Under the pieces are notes generated by a model, which saw nothing but the letters and a program-made list of their open reading frames with translations, made no database searches and was not told the origin of the DNA. From Thermophagus xiamenensis (GTDB lineage: Bacteria > Bacteroidota > Bacteroidia > Bacteroidales > Marinilabiliaceae): DNA of 64,000 nt. The position numbers and the translations under genes are program-made. The DNA is taken from positions 1 through 64,000 of the forward strand of contig NZ_FONA01000006.1 of the NCBI RefSeq assembly GCF_900112795.1, written 5' to 3'. Of this stretch, positions 17,838-28,413 are shown piece after piece (position 1 is the stretch's first letter; each line of letters opens with the position of its first letter).

Positions 17838-20360
17838 TTACGAGGTTTTCTCCTCAGCATTACGTTCACCCTTTAAATATTCCAGGTGATTAACAATTAG
17901 TCGCAGTTCCTCCCAGGAAATCATTTCACCAAAATGCTGTTTTATTTCAGTCAAACCCTTTACTCTGTTATTCTTCAGCCAGTCGACTACCGCATTCACC
18001 TTTTCGGCTGAAACCAACTGAAAAACTGCTACCTCACCCCTACGCACATAATAGCTCAAATGGTTGTAAATGGTATTCTGAGTCAGATGGCGTTCAGCGG
18101 CTATTTCTTTAATACTTTTTCCCTCCCTGAAAAGGTTTAAAGTTACTTCTTTGGTATTGATTTTTGGCTTCTTTGAGGGAGTTGTTTCCTCAGCAGAGCT
18201 CTCATCAGGAGTTATATTCTTTTCTTTACAATAATCCTGAACAATCTGAATAATCTCAGCACCATATTTTTCCAGTTTTACTTTTCCCAGACCCGAAATA
18301 GTTTTCAGACCTTTTGTCGAGGCAGGCAATCTGTTGGCAATGTGTTTCATAGATTTAACCTGCAATACCATATAAACCGGAAGACCCTCTTCTACTGCCT
18401 TGTTGTTACGCCAGTTCTTTAACCGAGCATACAGTTCAGGATGCGTTACAGAAACATCTACTGATTTTTCTGAACTTACTGTTGGCTTTTGAGCAGATGA
18501 TTCATCCAATAGCGCTTTTGCCCGGGCTTCCAAATAATTCTTAACCGTAAATACTTCCCTGCACGACTGAAAAACATACTCTTTCACCCTAAGTTCGCTA
18601 CCCAGACGGTCAAGTGCACTTTTAAGCATCTTCCGCAACTCTTTGTTGTCGGTCTCTACAGAAAAATTTTCATAGGGTTTAACCAATGCCGTCTTAATTT
18701 GGTCATAAAACCAAATACAGGCTTTTTTTATGCGTTCCTGTAACTGAACATTGGTGACGATATCGGCATTCTCTCCCATCAGTTTTTTCAGTTGAATCTT
18801 AAATTTTTCAGCGACAGGGTTCAATTCCTTCTCTGTCACCTCCTTCATTTTGTTGACGGCAAAATTCATCTCCTGCCCTACCGAACCTTCATGCTCATTG
18901 GTCAACTTTCGAAGATAGCCTACATGACGGTCCAACCTGCTGAAATCAAACATTTCGTTTAACAACGTCAGGCAATATTCCTCTTTGGAACGCTCTAACG
19001 TGGTTTCATCCACCGGGTTTTCTTCCACCTGCCGAACAAAGTTCTTAACCTCCCTGTCGGTTTTCAGAGCACCCACATCCAACGGATTTGTCAATACCAA
19101 CCCTTCAAGCGACTTACAACGACTTAGCGCCACATAAACCTGCCCATGAGCAAAAGCAGCATTGGCATCAACAATAGCCTTTTCAAAGGTAAGACCCTGA
19201 CTTTTATGAATGGTTATGGCCCAGGCTGTCTTCAACGGATACTGAGTAAACGAACCTTCCACCTCCTCGCTAATCTCTTTTGTTCGGTCATCAATAACAT
19301 ATTTTACATTTTCCCATTTATCCGGTTTTACCTCAATGGGGTCCTCACTGTCGCGACATTTCACCAATATAACATCATCCTTAAAACCAACCACCTCACC
19401 TATTTTCCCATTGAAGTATTGTTTTAGCGGCGACAAATCATTTTTAACAAACATCACCTGCGCCCCCACCTTAAGCAATAGTTCGGCTTCAGTCGGATAA
19501 TTGCTCTCAGGAAAATGACCTTCAACTTGCGCCACAAATTTCCTGGCTTTTCCTGCAAGACTATCTAACCGTGAATCATTTATTTTTTGAGCCTGATAAT
19601 TATGAGTGGTAAGTGTAATATACCCTGGGTCAGGCTTTTTCAAAACACCTGGACGATAACAGCGATTTAACAGTTCAAGGCCGGCACCGTTCAGATTATT
19701 ATCCCGAATCATATTGAGCACCTCAATAAATTTTTCATCCTGCTGCCGATATACATGCTTTAGTTCTACTGTAACGTAACCGCTTTGTTGCAAAGCCCTG
19801 CTGCCAAAGAAAAATGATGAATCATAATAATTTTTCAGTAATTCCCACTCTTCGGCTTTTACGACCGGGGCCAATTGTTGCAAATCGCCTATCATTAAAA
19901 GCTGTACCCCGCCAAAGGGACGCTCATCTCTTCGGTATCGCCGCAATACTTCATCAATTCCGTCGAGCAAGTCGGCACGCACCATGCTTATTTCATCAAT
20001 CACCAAAAGGTCCAGTGTTCGAATGATATCAACCTTTTGCCGGTTGAACCGATAGGCCGACCTGTTGTCCTTGCCGGAATTTCCGGACATACCGGGAAGT
20101 ATGGGCCCAAACGGAAGCTGGAAAAAAGAGTGAATGGTTACGCCACCCGCATTAATGGCAGCCACCCCGGTAGGAGCAACCACCACCATCCGTTTGGGTA
20201 AATCGGCTTTTAATCGATGCAGAAAGGTGGTTTTCCCCGTCCCCGCCTTTCCGGTCAGAAATACATTATTTTGAGTGAACTCAACAAACTCCCGGGCAAG
20301 CGATAGCTCCGGATTTGTCCGGTCAGTCATAACCATTATGGATTTTATTTTACCCGTCAA
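17838..20360 (-). CDS. Pif1-type helicase with HRDC and C-terminal HTH domains
   Basis: 840 residues. Walker A GKAGTGKTTF lies at residues 37-46, then LLVIDEISMVRADL (Walker B), LLMIGDLQQLAPV, and the UvrD-like C-terminal motif AWAITIHKSQGLTFEKA with YVALSRCKSLEGL. A linker of about 200 residues leads to an HRDC domain (ELYARLKNWRN ... TISGLGKVKLEKYG) and a winged-helix-like end (IKEIAAERHLTQNTIYNH). This multi-domain form is common in Bacteroidota. It unwinds DNA with ATP, probably in replication or recombination. Starts at 20360, 20336 or 20330 are all possible. Confidence 0.9.
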   Translation of the reverse strand: MTGKIKSIMVMTDRTNPELSLAREFVEFTQNNVFLTGKAGTGKTTFLHRLKADLPKRMVVVAPTGVAAINAGGVTIHSFFQLPFGPILPGMSGNSGKDNRSAYRFNRQKVDIIRTLDLLVIDEISMVRADLLDGIDEVLRRYRRDERPFGGVQLLMIGDLQQLAPVVKAEEWELLKNYYDSSFFFGSRALQQSGYVTVELKHVYRQQDEKFIEVLNMIRDNNLNGAGLELLNRCYRPGVLKKPDPGYITLTTHNYQAQKINDSRLDSLAGKARKFVAQVEGHFPESNYPTEAELLLKVGAQVMFVKNDLSPLKQYFNGKIGEVVGFKDDVILVKCRDSEDPIEVKPDKWENVKYVIDDRTKEISEEVEGSFTQYPLKTAWAITIHKSQGLTFEKAIVDANAAFAHGQVYVALSRCKSLEGLVLTNPLDVGALKTDREVKNFVRQVEENPVDETTLERSKEEYCLTLLNEMFDFSRLDRHVGYLRKLTNEHEGSVGQEMNFAVNKMKEVTEKELNPVAEKFKIQLKKLMGENADIVTNVQLQERIKKACIWFYDQIKTALVKPYENFSVETDNKELRKMLKSALDRLGSELRVKEYVFQSCREVFTVKNYLEARAKALLDESSAQKPTVSSEKSVDVSVTHPELYARLKNWRNNKAVEEGLPVYMVLQVKSMKHIANRLPASTKGLKTISGLGKVKLEKYGAEIIQIVQDYCKEKNITPDESSAEETTPSKKPKINTKEVTLNLFREGKSIKEIAAERHLTQNTIYNHLSYYVRRGEVAVFQLVSAEKVNAVVDWLKNNRVKGLTEIKQHFGEMISWEELRLIVNHLEYLKGERNAEEKTS

Positions 20361-20464
20361 AATTATGTGTTACCATGCGATTTTTCAATTTATTACACAT
20401 AAATTCCATGACAACCAAAGAATTCCCGCTTTAGCATGGTTAGTGCTAAACAAAAAAATCTGTT

Positions 20465-20472
20465 TATTTTTG
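20465..20472 (+). promoter_or_regulatory. -7 promoter element before the S9 peptidase
   Basis: TATTTTTG matches TAnnTTTG; a good -33 TTTG is not visible at the right spacing. It would give a leader of about 70 nt. Confidence 0.35.
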
Positions 20473-20547
20473 CATCGCCAGCCTAACCATTAATCTCATT
20501 TCCAACATTTTTATTAACTTGTATATCAATCAATACTCACGACAACC

Positions 20548-22710
20548 ATGAAAAAACTGACATCACTAATTCTTGCAGGCCTGGGATTCATGACTGGCTG
20601 CGCCGATAAATCCAATTCCTATATTCGACCGGTTTTTAGTCCCGAAAAAGTGGAAGTTAAAAATGGTATCCTCACACCGGAAATTTTATGGTCGTTTGGC
20701 CGTATAGGCAATGTAAAAGTATCGCCCGACCAAAAAAAGATTCTTTATACCGTTACGTGGCCCGATATTGAAAAAAACACTTTCCACACCAATCTTTTTA
20801 TTTCGAATCTTGACGGAACGGAAAAACAACAAATTGTACCTCAATTCAAAAAGCCCAAACTATTATCCATAAGTCTAACCTGGGGAGATACAAAAAAGGT
20901 TGCGGTTGAAACGGATGACAAACCGGATTTCTCCATTTCCCATGTGGACTGGCGACCCGACGGAGAAAAAATCACCTTTATCAGTAACAAGTACGGAAGC
21001 AACCAACTTTTCGAGATGCTGCCCGACGGAACGGAAGTGAAACAAATCACCGACCTGCCCGGTGGCATTAAAGGCTATAAATATGCTCCCAACCTGAAAC
21101 ATCTGTTAGTATTAAAAGATGTAAAATTGGATAAAACCCCCACTGATAAATATCCGGACTTGCCCAAAGCAAATGCACGGATAGAAGAAGACTTAATGTA
21201 CCGCCATTGGGACCACTGGCACGACTATAATTACAGTCACATTTTTGTGGCACCCTACAAGTCTGATAAATTAATAACCGAGGCCACCGACATCATGGAA
21301 GGTGAACCCTACGATACCCCTCTCAAACCGTTTGGCGGGATGGAACAAATATCCTGGACACCCGATGGAGAAAAAATTGCCTATACCTGCAAAAAACTAA
21401 AAGGTAAAGCATACGCACTCTCAACCAATTCCGACATATATCTTTACGACCTCAACACCCAAACCACGCAAAATTTAACCGAAGGTATGCCGGGCTATGA
21501 CAAAAATCCGGTCTTTTCACCCGACGGATTGCGCATGGCATGGGAAAGCATGCCACGCGACGGATACGAATCCGACAAAAACCGGCTGATGGTTAAAGAC
21601 CTGGAAACAGGAAAAGTTATTGATTTCACCGCCAATTTCGATGAAGATATCCACAGTCCTGTATGGAATATGATGGGTGATGCCCTCTTCTTCATAAGTA
21701 ACCGACATGCCACTGAACATATTTTCCGAATCAATTTACCGGGTGGTGATATTCATAAAATCACATCAGGAGAACATAATTACACCTCGGTTATTCCTGC
21801 CGGTGGCCAGTTAATAGCCACCCGAATGAGTATGAGCAGTCCTGCCGAAATTTATGCCGTTAATTCCATCGACGGGTCGGCCGTCAACATTTCCAAAGTA
21901 AACCAACCCATACTTAATAAACTCACCATGGGTAAGGTGGAAAAACGATGGATTACCACCACCGACAATAAAAAAATGCTCACGTGGGTTATTTATCCAC
22001 CCAACTTCGATGCCAACAAAAAATATCCGGCTCTGTTATATTGCCAGGGCGGGCCACAAAGCAGTGTAAGCCAGTTTTGGAGTTATCGCTGGAATTTCCA
22101 GATGATGGCTGCTAACGATTATATTATCGTTGCCCCCAATCGCAGGGGATTGCCCGGCTTTGGCCGGGAATGGACCGAACAAATCAGTGGCGACTATGGC
22201 GGACAAAACATGCTCGATTATTTAAGTGCCATCGACTCGGTAGCTAAAGAACCTTTTGTGGATGAACAAAAATTAGGGGCGGTAGGTGCCAGCTATGGCG
22301 GCTATTCGGTTTACTGGCTGGCCGGCAACCACAATAAACGGTTTAAAGCCTTCATTGCCCATTGCGGCGTCTTCAACCAGGATATGATGTATACCACCAC
22401 CGAAGAGATGTTTTTTGTTAACTGGGATTTAAAGAAACCCTACTGGGAAATGCCCAACAAACGTTACGACTTCTCACCACATCTTTTTGTAGACAAGTGG
22501 GATACGCCCATCCTGGTCATCCATGGAGGAAAAGATTTCCGTATTCCCTACACGCAGGGAATGGCCGCCTTTAATGCAGCACAACTACGCGGCATTCCCT
22601 CACGATTCTTGTTTTTCCCTGAAGAAAGTCACTGGGTACTTTCACCGCAAAACGGTATTTTATGGCAACGCGAATTTTTCGCCTGGCTGGACCGTTGGTT
22701 GAAAAAATAG
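20548..22710 (+). CDS. S9 family prolyl oligopeptidase-type lipoprotein
   Basis: 720 residues. The lipoprotein signal LILAGLGFMTGC places it in the envelope. An N-terminal beta-propeller with WD40-like PD repeats (ISWTPDGEKIAYTC, NPVFSPDGLRMAW) leads to an alpha/beta hydrolase. The triad is Ser582 (GASYGGYS), Asp663 (HGGKDFRIP) and His695 (EESHWVLS). Such enzymes cut dipeptides or acyl-peptides from peptide N-termini, aiding peptide use. It is monocistronic and ends 6 bp before a convergent gene. Confidence 0.93.
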   Translation: MKKLTSLILAGLGFMTGCADKSNSYIRPVFSPEKVEVKNGILTPEILWSFGRIGNVKVSPDQKKILYTVTWPDIEKNTFHTNLFISNLDGTEKQQIVPQFKKPKLLSISLTWGDTKKVAVETDDKPDFSISHVDWRPDGEKITFISNKYGSNQLFEMLPDGTEVKQITDLPGGIKGYKYAPNLKHLLVLKDVKLDKTPTDKYPDLPKANARIEEDLMYRHWDHWHDYNYSHIFVAPYKSDKLITEATDIMEGEPYDTPLKPFGGMEQISWTPDGEKIAYTCKKLKGKAYALSTNSDIYLYDLNTQTTQNLTEGMPGYDKNPVFSPDGLRMAWESMPRDGYESDKNRLMVKDLETGKVIDFTANFDEDIHSPVWNMMGDALFFISNRHATEHIFRINLPGGDIHKITSGEHNYTSVIPAGGQLIATRMSMSSPAEIYAVNSIDGSAVNISKVNQPILNKLTMGKVEKRWITTTDNKKMLTWVIYPPNFDANKKYPALLYCQGGPQSSVSQFWSYRWNFQMMAANDYIIVAPNRRGLPGFGREWTEQISGDYGGQNMLDYLSAIDSVAKEPFVDEQKLGAVGASYGGYSVYWLAGNHNKRFKAFIAHCGVFNQDMMYTTTEEMFFVNWDLKKPYWEMPNKRYDFSPHLFVDKWDTPILVIHGGKDFRIPYTQGMAAFNAAQLRGIPSRFLFFPEESHWVLSPQNGILWQREFFAWLDRWLKK

Positions 22711-22716
22711 TGTATA

Positions 22717-23073
22717 CTAACGCTCAACACGTTCGGCAACCATACGCCGCCTGCGCCCAACAACGACCATAAGCACGATAGATACCGCCTTTACCAAAAA
22801 ACCAGTCATCATAAGCCAAAAACCGGGGGCCGTATTTGGAAGTACACTTTTCAAATAGCCCCCGGCACCTACCATGGCAATACCGACAAACAACATTGCC
22901 AGATAACGTCCGGCTGCCAAGGTCCCATTTAGTAAACCTATAACCAGATATATCACTTTTAACGTTATGCCGACTATCAGTACAAAATAATACCATTCAA
23001 CCCCAAATAACTTTAGAATCAAAGAAATAAACACCAATCCCAAACCTGTAAACAACAAATTTTTTAGCTTCAT
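22717..23073 (-). CDS. small multi-pass membrane protein, function unknown
   Basis: 118 residues with about four hydrophobic helices (residues 5-22, 26-46, 58-76, 84-105) and an Arg-rich cytoplasmic tail GRRRRMVAERVER. The repeated glycine pattern (GLLNGTLAAGRY) gives no family match I recognise. It is a single gene convergent with the S9 peptidase, only 6 bp apart. Confidence 0.65.
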   Translation of the reverse strand: MKLKNLLFTGLGLVFISLILKLFGVEWYYFVLIVGITLKVIYLVIGLLNGTLAAGRYLAMLFVGIAMVGAGGYLKSVLPNTAPGFWLMMTGFLVKAVSIVLMVVVGRRRRMVAERVER

Positions 23074-23365
23074 AACTTTCTACATTATTTCGATTCACAT
23101 CCTTTTTGGCAGGATAACAAGTACTGAAAGCAACAAAAGGAAGGGTCCGATTGTTCGAGACAACAAAAAATATTCAGAACGACAAAAGAACAAACAATGA
23201 GCCATGCAAATCAATTGGTTTTGACTATATTTAATATCATCAAAACACAAATACAGGTATTTTCGTATTAAATGATTTAACAAATATTCAATTTAAATGA
23301 ACTTTTTCTATTCGTAACGGTAAGGTTAAAGAATATTTTCGGACAGAAAAACATAACTCAATTTC

Positions 23366-24184
23366 ATGAAAAGCAAAACAGTATTAATCACCGGCGCATC
23401 GTCGGGAATAGGAAAAGCGACTGTTACCTATTTTGCACAAAGAGGGTGGAATGTGGCAGCAACCATGCGTGACCCTTCCCGCGCCGGAAAAATTAAAGAC
23501 CTTACGGGTGTAGTTATCTACCGCCTTGATGTCACTCAGCCCAATATGGTTGAAGAAACCATTTTAAAAGCATGGGATGAGTTTAAAGGGATAGATGTGG
23601 TTATCAACAATGCCGGTTATGGTGCTTTGGGAGTTTTCGAAGGTGCCAACGACGACCAGATTATCCGTCAGATTGATACCAACTTCATTGGAACGTTGCG
23701 GGTGATTAAAGCTATATTGCCACTCATGCGCCTGCGAAAAAAAGGAACCATTATCAATCTTTCATCCGTAGCCGGCAGAATGGGGTTACCCCTCTACTCT
23801 CTCTATAACGCCAGCAAATATGCCATCGAAGGATTTACCGAAAGTCTTTATTACGAAGTCAGACCTTTTAACATCCATGTTCGACTTATTGAACCGGGAC
23901 CGGTATCTACCGAATTTTACGGGAAATCCAAAGAAGATATCATACCACCCGACCATGAAAAGTATATCGCCATCTCACAAAAGGTGGCTCACTTTTATAA
24001 TTTAACGTTCAAATATGCATCTCAGCCCAAAGTGGTGGCCAAAACCATATTTAAGGCAGCCACATCAAAAAAACATAAATTACGCTTCAAGCCGGGCTTC
24101 CAGGCTCGCATCTTTATATTCATCTACCGTATGTTGCCATTTTCCTGGTTTCAAAAAACCATACGCCTTATTGCTAACATTTGA
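23366..24184 (+). CDS. short-chain dehydrogenase/reductase (SDR)
   Basis: 272 residues. The classical SDR features are intact: TGASSGIG (residues 7-14), NNAGYGALG, catalytic Ser in INLSSVAG, and YNASKYAIEG with the catalytic Tyr and Lys. The first strand is followed by basic residues (MRDPSR), suggesting NADP. The C-terminal third is hydrophobic and basic, as in lipid- or retinol-type SDRs. The substrate cannot be assigned. A monocistronic gene followed by simple repeats. Confidence 0.9.
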   Translation: MKSKTVLITGASSGIGKATVTYFAQRGWNVAATMRDPSRAGKIKDLTGVVIYRLDVTQPNMVEETILKAWDEFKGIDVVINNAGYGALGVFEGANDDQIIRQIDTNFIGTLRVIKAILPLMRLRKKGTIINLSSVAGRMGLPLYSLYNASKYAIEGFTESLYYEVRPFNIHVRLIEPGPVSTEFYGKSKEDIIPPDHEKYIAISQKVAHFYNLTFKYASQPKVVAKTIFKAATSKKHKLRFKPGFQARIFIFIYRMLPFSWFQKTIRLIANI

Positions 24185-24420
24185 GGCTATTAGACAGTCA
24201 GGCTATTAGACTGATAGGTCATTAGGCTGTTAGGCGAGGGGATTGAAGGGATTGAAGGGATTGATGAGATTGAGGGGATTGATGAGATTGAGGGGATTGA
24301 TATTAAAGGATTGTTGCTATAAAATATTTCTTAAATCTAAAAATCTGATACAATATGAACAAAACAGACTAAAAACTAACGACTAATGACTAATCACTAA
24401 TCACTAACCACTAATCACTA
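24185..24420. repeat. simple tandem repeats plus alpha-module repeat
   Basis: The gap begins with GGCTATTAGAC-type words. From about 24238 to 24305 it is a microsatellite of GGGATTGA/GATGAGATTGA units. From 24369 to 24420 it is a run of CTAATGACTAATCACTAA words, a short copy of the dispersed alpha module. No gene is visible. Confidence 0.65.
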
Positions 24421-24435
24421 CCAAAAGCATTAACA

Positions 24436-25602
24436 ATGGAAAAAAATCAATTCTTCATGTTTTTCACCATAGTATTATCCATTCAGGTTCTGGTCAACCT
24501 TTATATAACCATCCGCGGCTATCAGGCGTTAGAGGCCTTCCCAAAAGTCAGACCATGGTTTATTGCTTTCATGGTGATTGCCACTTTCGCCTACTTTCTG
24601 GGCCGTACATTAGAAAAAAGCATGTATAATGCGTTAACCGTGTCACTGCACTGGCTTGGTGCTTTCTGGTTTGCCGTTATGCTATACGCCACCTTGCAGT
24701 TACTTCTGATTGATTTGGCACGTCTGGTCGATTTGGCCGTTCCTTTTATCCGCAAGATGGCAGGCAACAATTATCCTCTTTTCAAATTCCGAACCGGTTT
24801 GGTGGTGGCTGCCATTACCTTTGTTGTGGTATTGGCCGGACATATCAATGCATGGCATCCCAAAACCGTACATGTTCAGTTGAACATTCCCAAAGATGCC
24901 GGGCCGGCAGACAGCCTGCGCATCGTTGCCGTCAGCGATATCCATTTAGGCACTATCATCGGACCTCGTAAAACAGCCAAACTGGTTCAGACGGTTAATG
25001 CCCTGAATCCTGATATTATTCTTCTGGCCGGCGATGTGCTCGACGAAGATGTGGGACCCGTTATACGTCAAAATCTGGGCGACAGCCTCACCAAATTAAA
25101 AGCCCCTCTGGGTATTTTTGCCTGTACGGGAAACCATGAGTATATCGGTGGCGGAGAACCATCCATACAATATCTTATGCAACATGGCATCAAGGTATTA
25201 CGCGACAGTGCGGTATTGATAAACGATGCCTTTTACCTCATTGGCCGCGAAGACCGAAGCGCCAAAGGCCGACTACGCAAAGAGCGAAAATCCATTGTTC
25301 AGCTTTTGAAGGATATTGACACCTCCAAACCCGTCATTTTGCTGGACCATCAGCCCTATCATCTCGACGAGGTGGCCAACACAGGTGTTGACCTGCAAAT
25401 TTCGGGGCATACCCATCACGGACAATTATGGCCCTTCGGTTATATCACCAACAGAATATATGAAGTAAGCAGAGGCTACAAACAAAAAGGAACTACCCAC
25501 TTCTATGTAAGCACAGGCTTTGGCACCTGGGGACCTCCCGTACGCACCGGCAACCGCCCCGAAGTGGTAGTTTTCTCGCTTAAATTTAATGCCACCCACT
25601 AA
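24436..25602 (+). CDS. membrane-anchored metallophosphoesterase
   Basis: 388 residues. Three or four N-terminal membrane helices (to about residue 145) precede a calcineurin-like phosphoesterase domain with all metal motifs: SDIHLG, AGDVLDED, GNHEY and GHTHHGQ. This YkuE/YaeI-like type hydrolyses phosphoesters such as lipid phosphates at the membrane. The substrate is unknown. Its stop overlaps the end of the convergent TonB receptor gene by 4 bp. Confidence 0.9.
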   Translation: MEKNQFFMFFTIVLSIQVLVNLYITIRGYQALEAFPKVRPWFIAFMVIATFAYFLGRTLEKSMYNALTVSLHWLGAFWFAVMLYATLQLLLIDLARLVDLAVPFIRKMAGNNYPLFKFRTGLVVAAITFVVVLAGHINAWHPKTVHVQLNIPKDAGPADSLRIVAVSDIHLGTIIGPRKTAKLVQTVNALNPDIILLAGDVLDEDVGPVIRQNLGDSLTKLKAPLGIFACTGNHEYIGGGEPSIQYLMQHGIKVLRDSAVLINDAFYLIGREDRSAKGRLRKERKSIVQLLKDIDTSKPVILLDHQPYHLDEVANTGVDLQISGHTHHGQLWPFGYITNRIYEVSRGYKQKGTTHFYVSTGFGTWGPPVRTGNRPEVVVFSLKFNATH

Positions 25603-28001
25603 AATTCAAGGATTACACCAATGGTAGGCAATACTGTGCCGGAAGAGGTGACCAATTCTTTCAGCTCATATCGTTGTTCAGCTTCCGGGGCTTCGGGATT
25701 CTGAATCACCGGATTTCCGTTTTCATCGGTAACCTGAATCAGCTTGGGTGCCTCCCGGCTTTTCCGGTTATAAACATTCTGGATATCCAGATAAACTCCT
25801 AACGAGAATTTGGAAAACAGCCAGGTTTTATCCACACGTAAATCCAACTGATGAAAAGGGTCTAAACGCGATTCATTAAAACGGCTGTAATCAAGGTATT
25901 CCCTGCCCTGCACATCCCAGGCTGCCACCAGTTCCGACTTATCTCTGTCGTAAGGGGTATAGGGTAAACCTCCTGCCAAACGCCAGCGCATACCAAAATC
26001 CCAATGGCGAGAAAAGCTCTTATTAAAAGTAAAAGTCAACAAATGACCGGCATCCCACGATGATGGCACATAATTCCCCTCCGCATCGGTAAACTCACTA
26101 CTCACCAACGTGTAAGCCAGGATATAACTATACCCTTTGGAAGATTTACGGCGCACCAAAAATTCCAGTCCATAGGTACGTCCATCGGCGGTGCTTGTTA
26201 CCTCTTCGTCTCCCAGCACACCATAATCGGCACCTTTACTGGCCAGGGCCACCGAATCGGTAACCGAAAAGGGATAGTTACGATATCTTTTCCAAAAAGC
26301 TTCCACACTTATTCTCAGAGAACTGTTAGGCAGCCATTCCACACCCCCTACCAAATGGTCGGCATGGATATACTTTAAGCCATTGTCCTTATTCACCCAT
26401 TGTCCCAGGTTATTTTTATAACCCATGGTGGTGTAGGGCGGCAGCTGATAATACCTTCCGGCATTAAAATTAACACTAACGTCAGTGGCTATCCGATAGG
26501 ATAAAGTGAGACGAGGACTTAGCTGCTCCAACGGATTATTCATATCATCGCTGTAAGTATTGGCATCCATCCGCAAGCCGAGTCTGACATCCAGCTTGTC
26601 GTCAACAATAGTGCTGTATAAAGAGCCGAAAACACCGTAACTAAAGAAATTTAAATCGGTACGATAATTAATTTCGGCAGGCATATCATCCCTGAACACC
26701 CGGGTGTAGGTTCGATTGTAATAAGAGATATCCTCCAAAGAAATACCCGCCCTCATAGTCACCCTGCCGGGATTGCTGTACAACTCCATCCTCAAACGGT
26801 TCTGTATCTCATCGCTCACGTAATCATTCACCAATTTATCGGGATTATCTTCCTCATTATCCTGATATTTATTGATGCGATTGTTGAGCTGACTACGACT
26901 TATTGCAACCTCTAAATAATTTTGGTCCATAAAATGTTTGAAAGAAGCGCCAACGGTATAGTTCCATTGTTCGAAGGATGGCAGATATTCAAGAATATAT
27001 TGGTTTTCTTCGGTAGGGTCGGGCGAAGGATTAAATTTAAACTCATCAATGGCACCTACGCCTAAAAGTATTAGCTCATTCTTTTCATCGAAGCGTGTCC
27101 TGGTGCGAAACTGAAAGTCGGTAAACGACGGAAGAAACGGCAACCCCAGCTGGTCAAACAAAAACTGCAGGTAAGAGCGGCGAACCGAAAAAAGACCGCC
27201 GGTTTTCTTACCCAAAGGGGTGTTAGACGAAAGCGACAACTCCGAAGCACCCAGCGTGGCCTTAAACGAAGGTTTATCCTTGTTGGCATCGATTTGCTTA
27301 AACTCGAAAACAGAACTCATGGCATTGCCTCTACCGGCCGGAAAAGCACTGGAATAGAAGTCCACCTCACGAATAAAATCCACATTCAAAATGCCCACCG
27401 AGCCACCCGATGCTCCTTGCGTCGAAAAGTGATTCAACACCGGTATTTCAATGCCGTCGAGAAAAAAACGGTTCTCTGAAGGACCGCCACCCCTAACTAT
27501 CAAATCGTTACGAAACGATACATTGGCACCCACCCCCGGGAAGCTCTGAAGCACCTTGGCCAGGTCACGCGAAGCTCCGGCACTCTTCTCTATCTGTTCA
27601 ATACCTATGCGCCGCAGCGACACCGGCGTTTCTCCCTTACGAACAAAGGCGCCAGCACTCACCTCCACCTCATCCAGCTGCGTACTCTTTTGTACCATCG
27701 AAATCTCCACATAGTTTGAACGGATGGCAGAAATATTTATCTCTTCCGTCAACAACCGCTCATAACCTATCGATGAAAGCTGTAGCCGAATGAAACCGGG
27801 CTCCAAACCTTCAAAAACAAATTCGCCCGTCTCATTGGTGGTAGTCCCTGTATTTGTCCCCTCTATAACGATATTCACAAACGGAAGTGGCTCGTTGGTA
27901 TAGGCGTCTTTTACCAGACCTCGCAGAACCGATGACTGACCCATTACCATCGAAACCTGTACAATAAGCAAAAATAATATTATTAATCTTTTACAACTCA
28001 T
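25599..28001 (-). CDS. TonB-dependent receptor without SusD partner
   Basis: 800 residues. A signal peptide (MSCKRLIILFLLIVQVSMVM) is followed by a carboxypeptidase-like regulatory domain (about 25-110), a plug domain (VLQSFPGVGANVSFRNDLIVRG-type sequence, about 140-250) and an outer-membrane beta-barrel. No SusD-like gene is adjacent, so the ligand may be a siderophore, metal complex, peptide or other small compound. It lies convergent with the metallophosphoesterase. The gap upstream holds repeats and no evident regulator. Confidence 0.9.
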   Translation of the reverse strand: MSCKRLIILFLLIVQVSMVMGQSSVLRGLVKDAYTNEPLPFVNIVIEGTNTGTTTNETGEFVFEGLEPGFIRLQLSSIGYERLLTEEINISAIRSNYVEISMVQKSTQLDEVEVSAGAFVRKGETPVSLRRIGIEQIEKSAGASRDLAKVLQSFPGVGANVSFRNDLIVRGGGPSENRFFLDGIEIPVLNHFSTQGASGGSVGILNVDFIREVDFYSSAFPAGRGNAMSSVFEFKQIDANKDKPSFKATLGASELSLSSNTPLGKKTGGLFSVRRSYLQFLFDQLGLPFLPSFTDFQFRTRTRFDEKNELILLGVGAIDEFKFNPSPDPTEENQYILEYLPSFEQWNYTVGASFKHFMDQNYLEVAISRSQLNNRINKYQDNEEDNPDKLVNDYVSDEIQNRLRMELYSNPGRVTMRAGISLEDISYYNRTYTRVFRDDMPAEINYRTDLNFFSYGVFGSLYSTIVDDKLDVRLGLRMDANTYSDDMNNPLEQLSPRLTLSYRIATDVSVNFNAGRYYQLPPYTTMGYKNNLGQWVNKDNGLKYIHADHLVGGVEWLPNSSLRISVEAFWKRYRNYPFSVTDSVALASKGADYGVLGDEEVTSTADGRTYGLEFLVRRKSSKGYSYILAYTLVSSEFTDAEGNYVPSSWDAGHLLTFTFNKSFSRHWDFGMRWRLAGGLPYTPYDRDKSELVAAWDVQGREYLDYSRFNESRLDPFHQLDLRVDKTWLFSKFSLGVYLDIQNVYNRKSREAPKLIQVTDENGNPVIQNPEAPEAEQRYELKELVTSSGTVLPTIGVILEF

Positions 28002-28039
28002 GGAATAAATATAAGGAAATTTATTTGTATATGCCTGTT

Positions 28040-28211
28040 AAACAACTATGACACAAAAGTGTTTGCCTCAACTGGAATATGTATAAAACTTTGAGGCAGA
28101 AAGTAAAAGAAGTGATTAGTCATTAGCCAACGAGTGGTTAGTGTTAAAGAACTAATGACTAAAGACTAACCACTAATGACTAATCACTAATAACTATCCA
28201 CTAATGACTAC
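28040..28211. repeat. composite dispersed repeat, diverged copy
   Basis: A diverged beta-module piece (about 28045-28079, ending ATATGTATAAAACT) is followed by GGCAGAAAG and an alpha module (28117-28211) of GATTAGTCATTAG ... CTAATGACTAATCACTAA words ending CTACTTTAAGTTCC. The order parallels 17030-17240. It lies upstream of the TonB receptor gene. Confidence 0.6.
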
Positions 28212-28413
28212 TTTAAGTTCCATTTGAATTAATAGAAAGCCCACTTATATCTTAAATCTAAAATTCTTACATCTTATAATCTTTAGTTACGAGATGGAAA
28301 TAGATATAGATGGAAATAAACAGAAATTTGTAGTTAACTTTAATGGTTCTGACCTCCAGCCACAGGTTTCCGGCTTCTGACTTCCGGCCTCTTATTTCTT
28401 AAATCGACCTGTA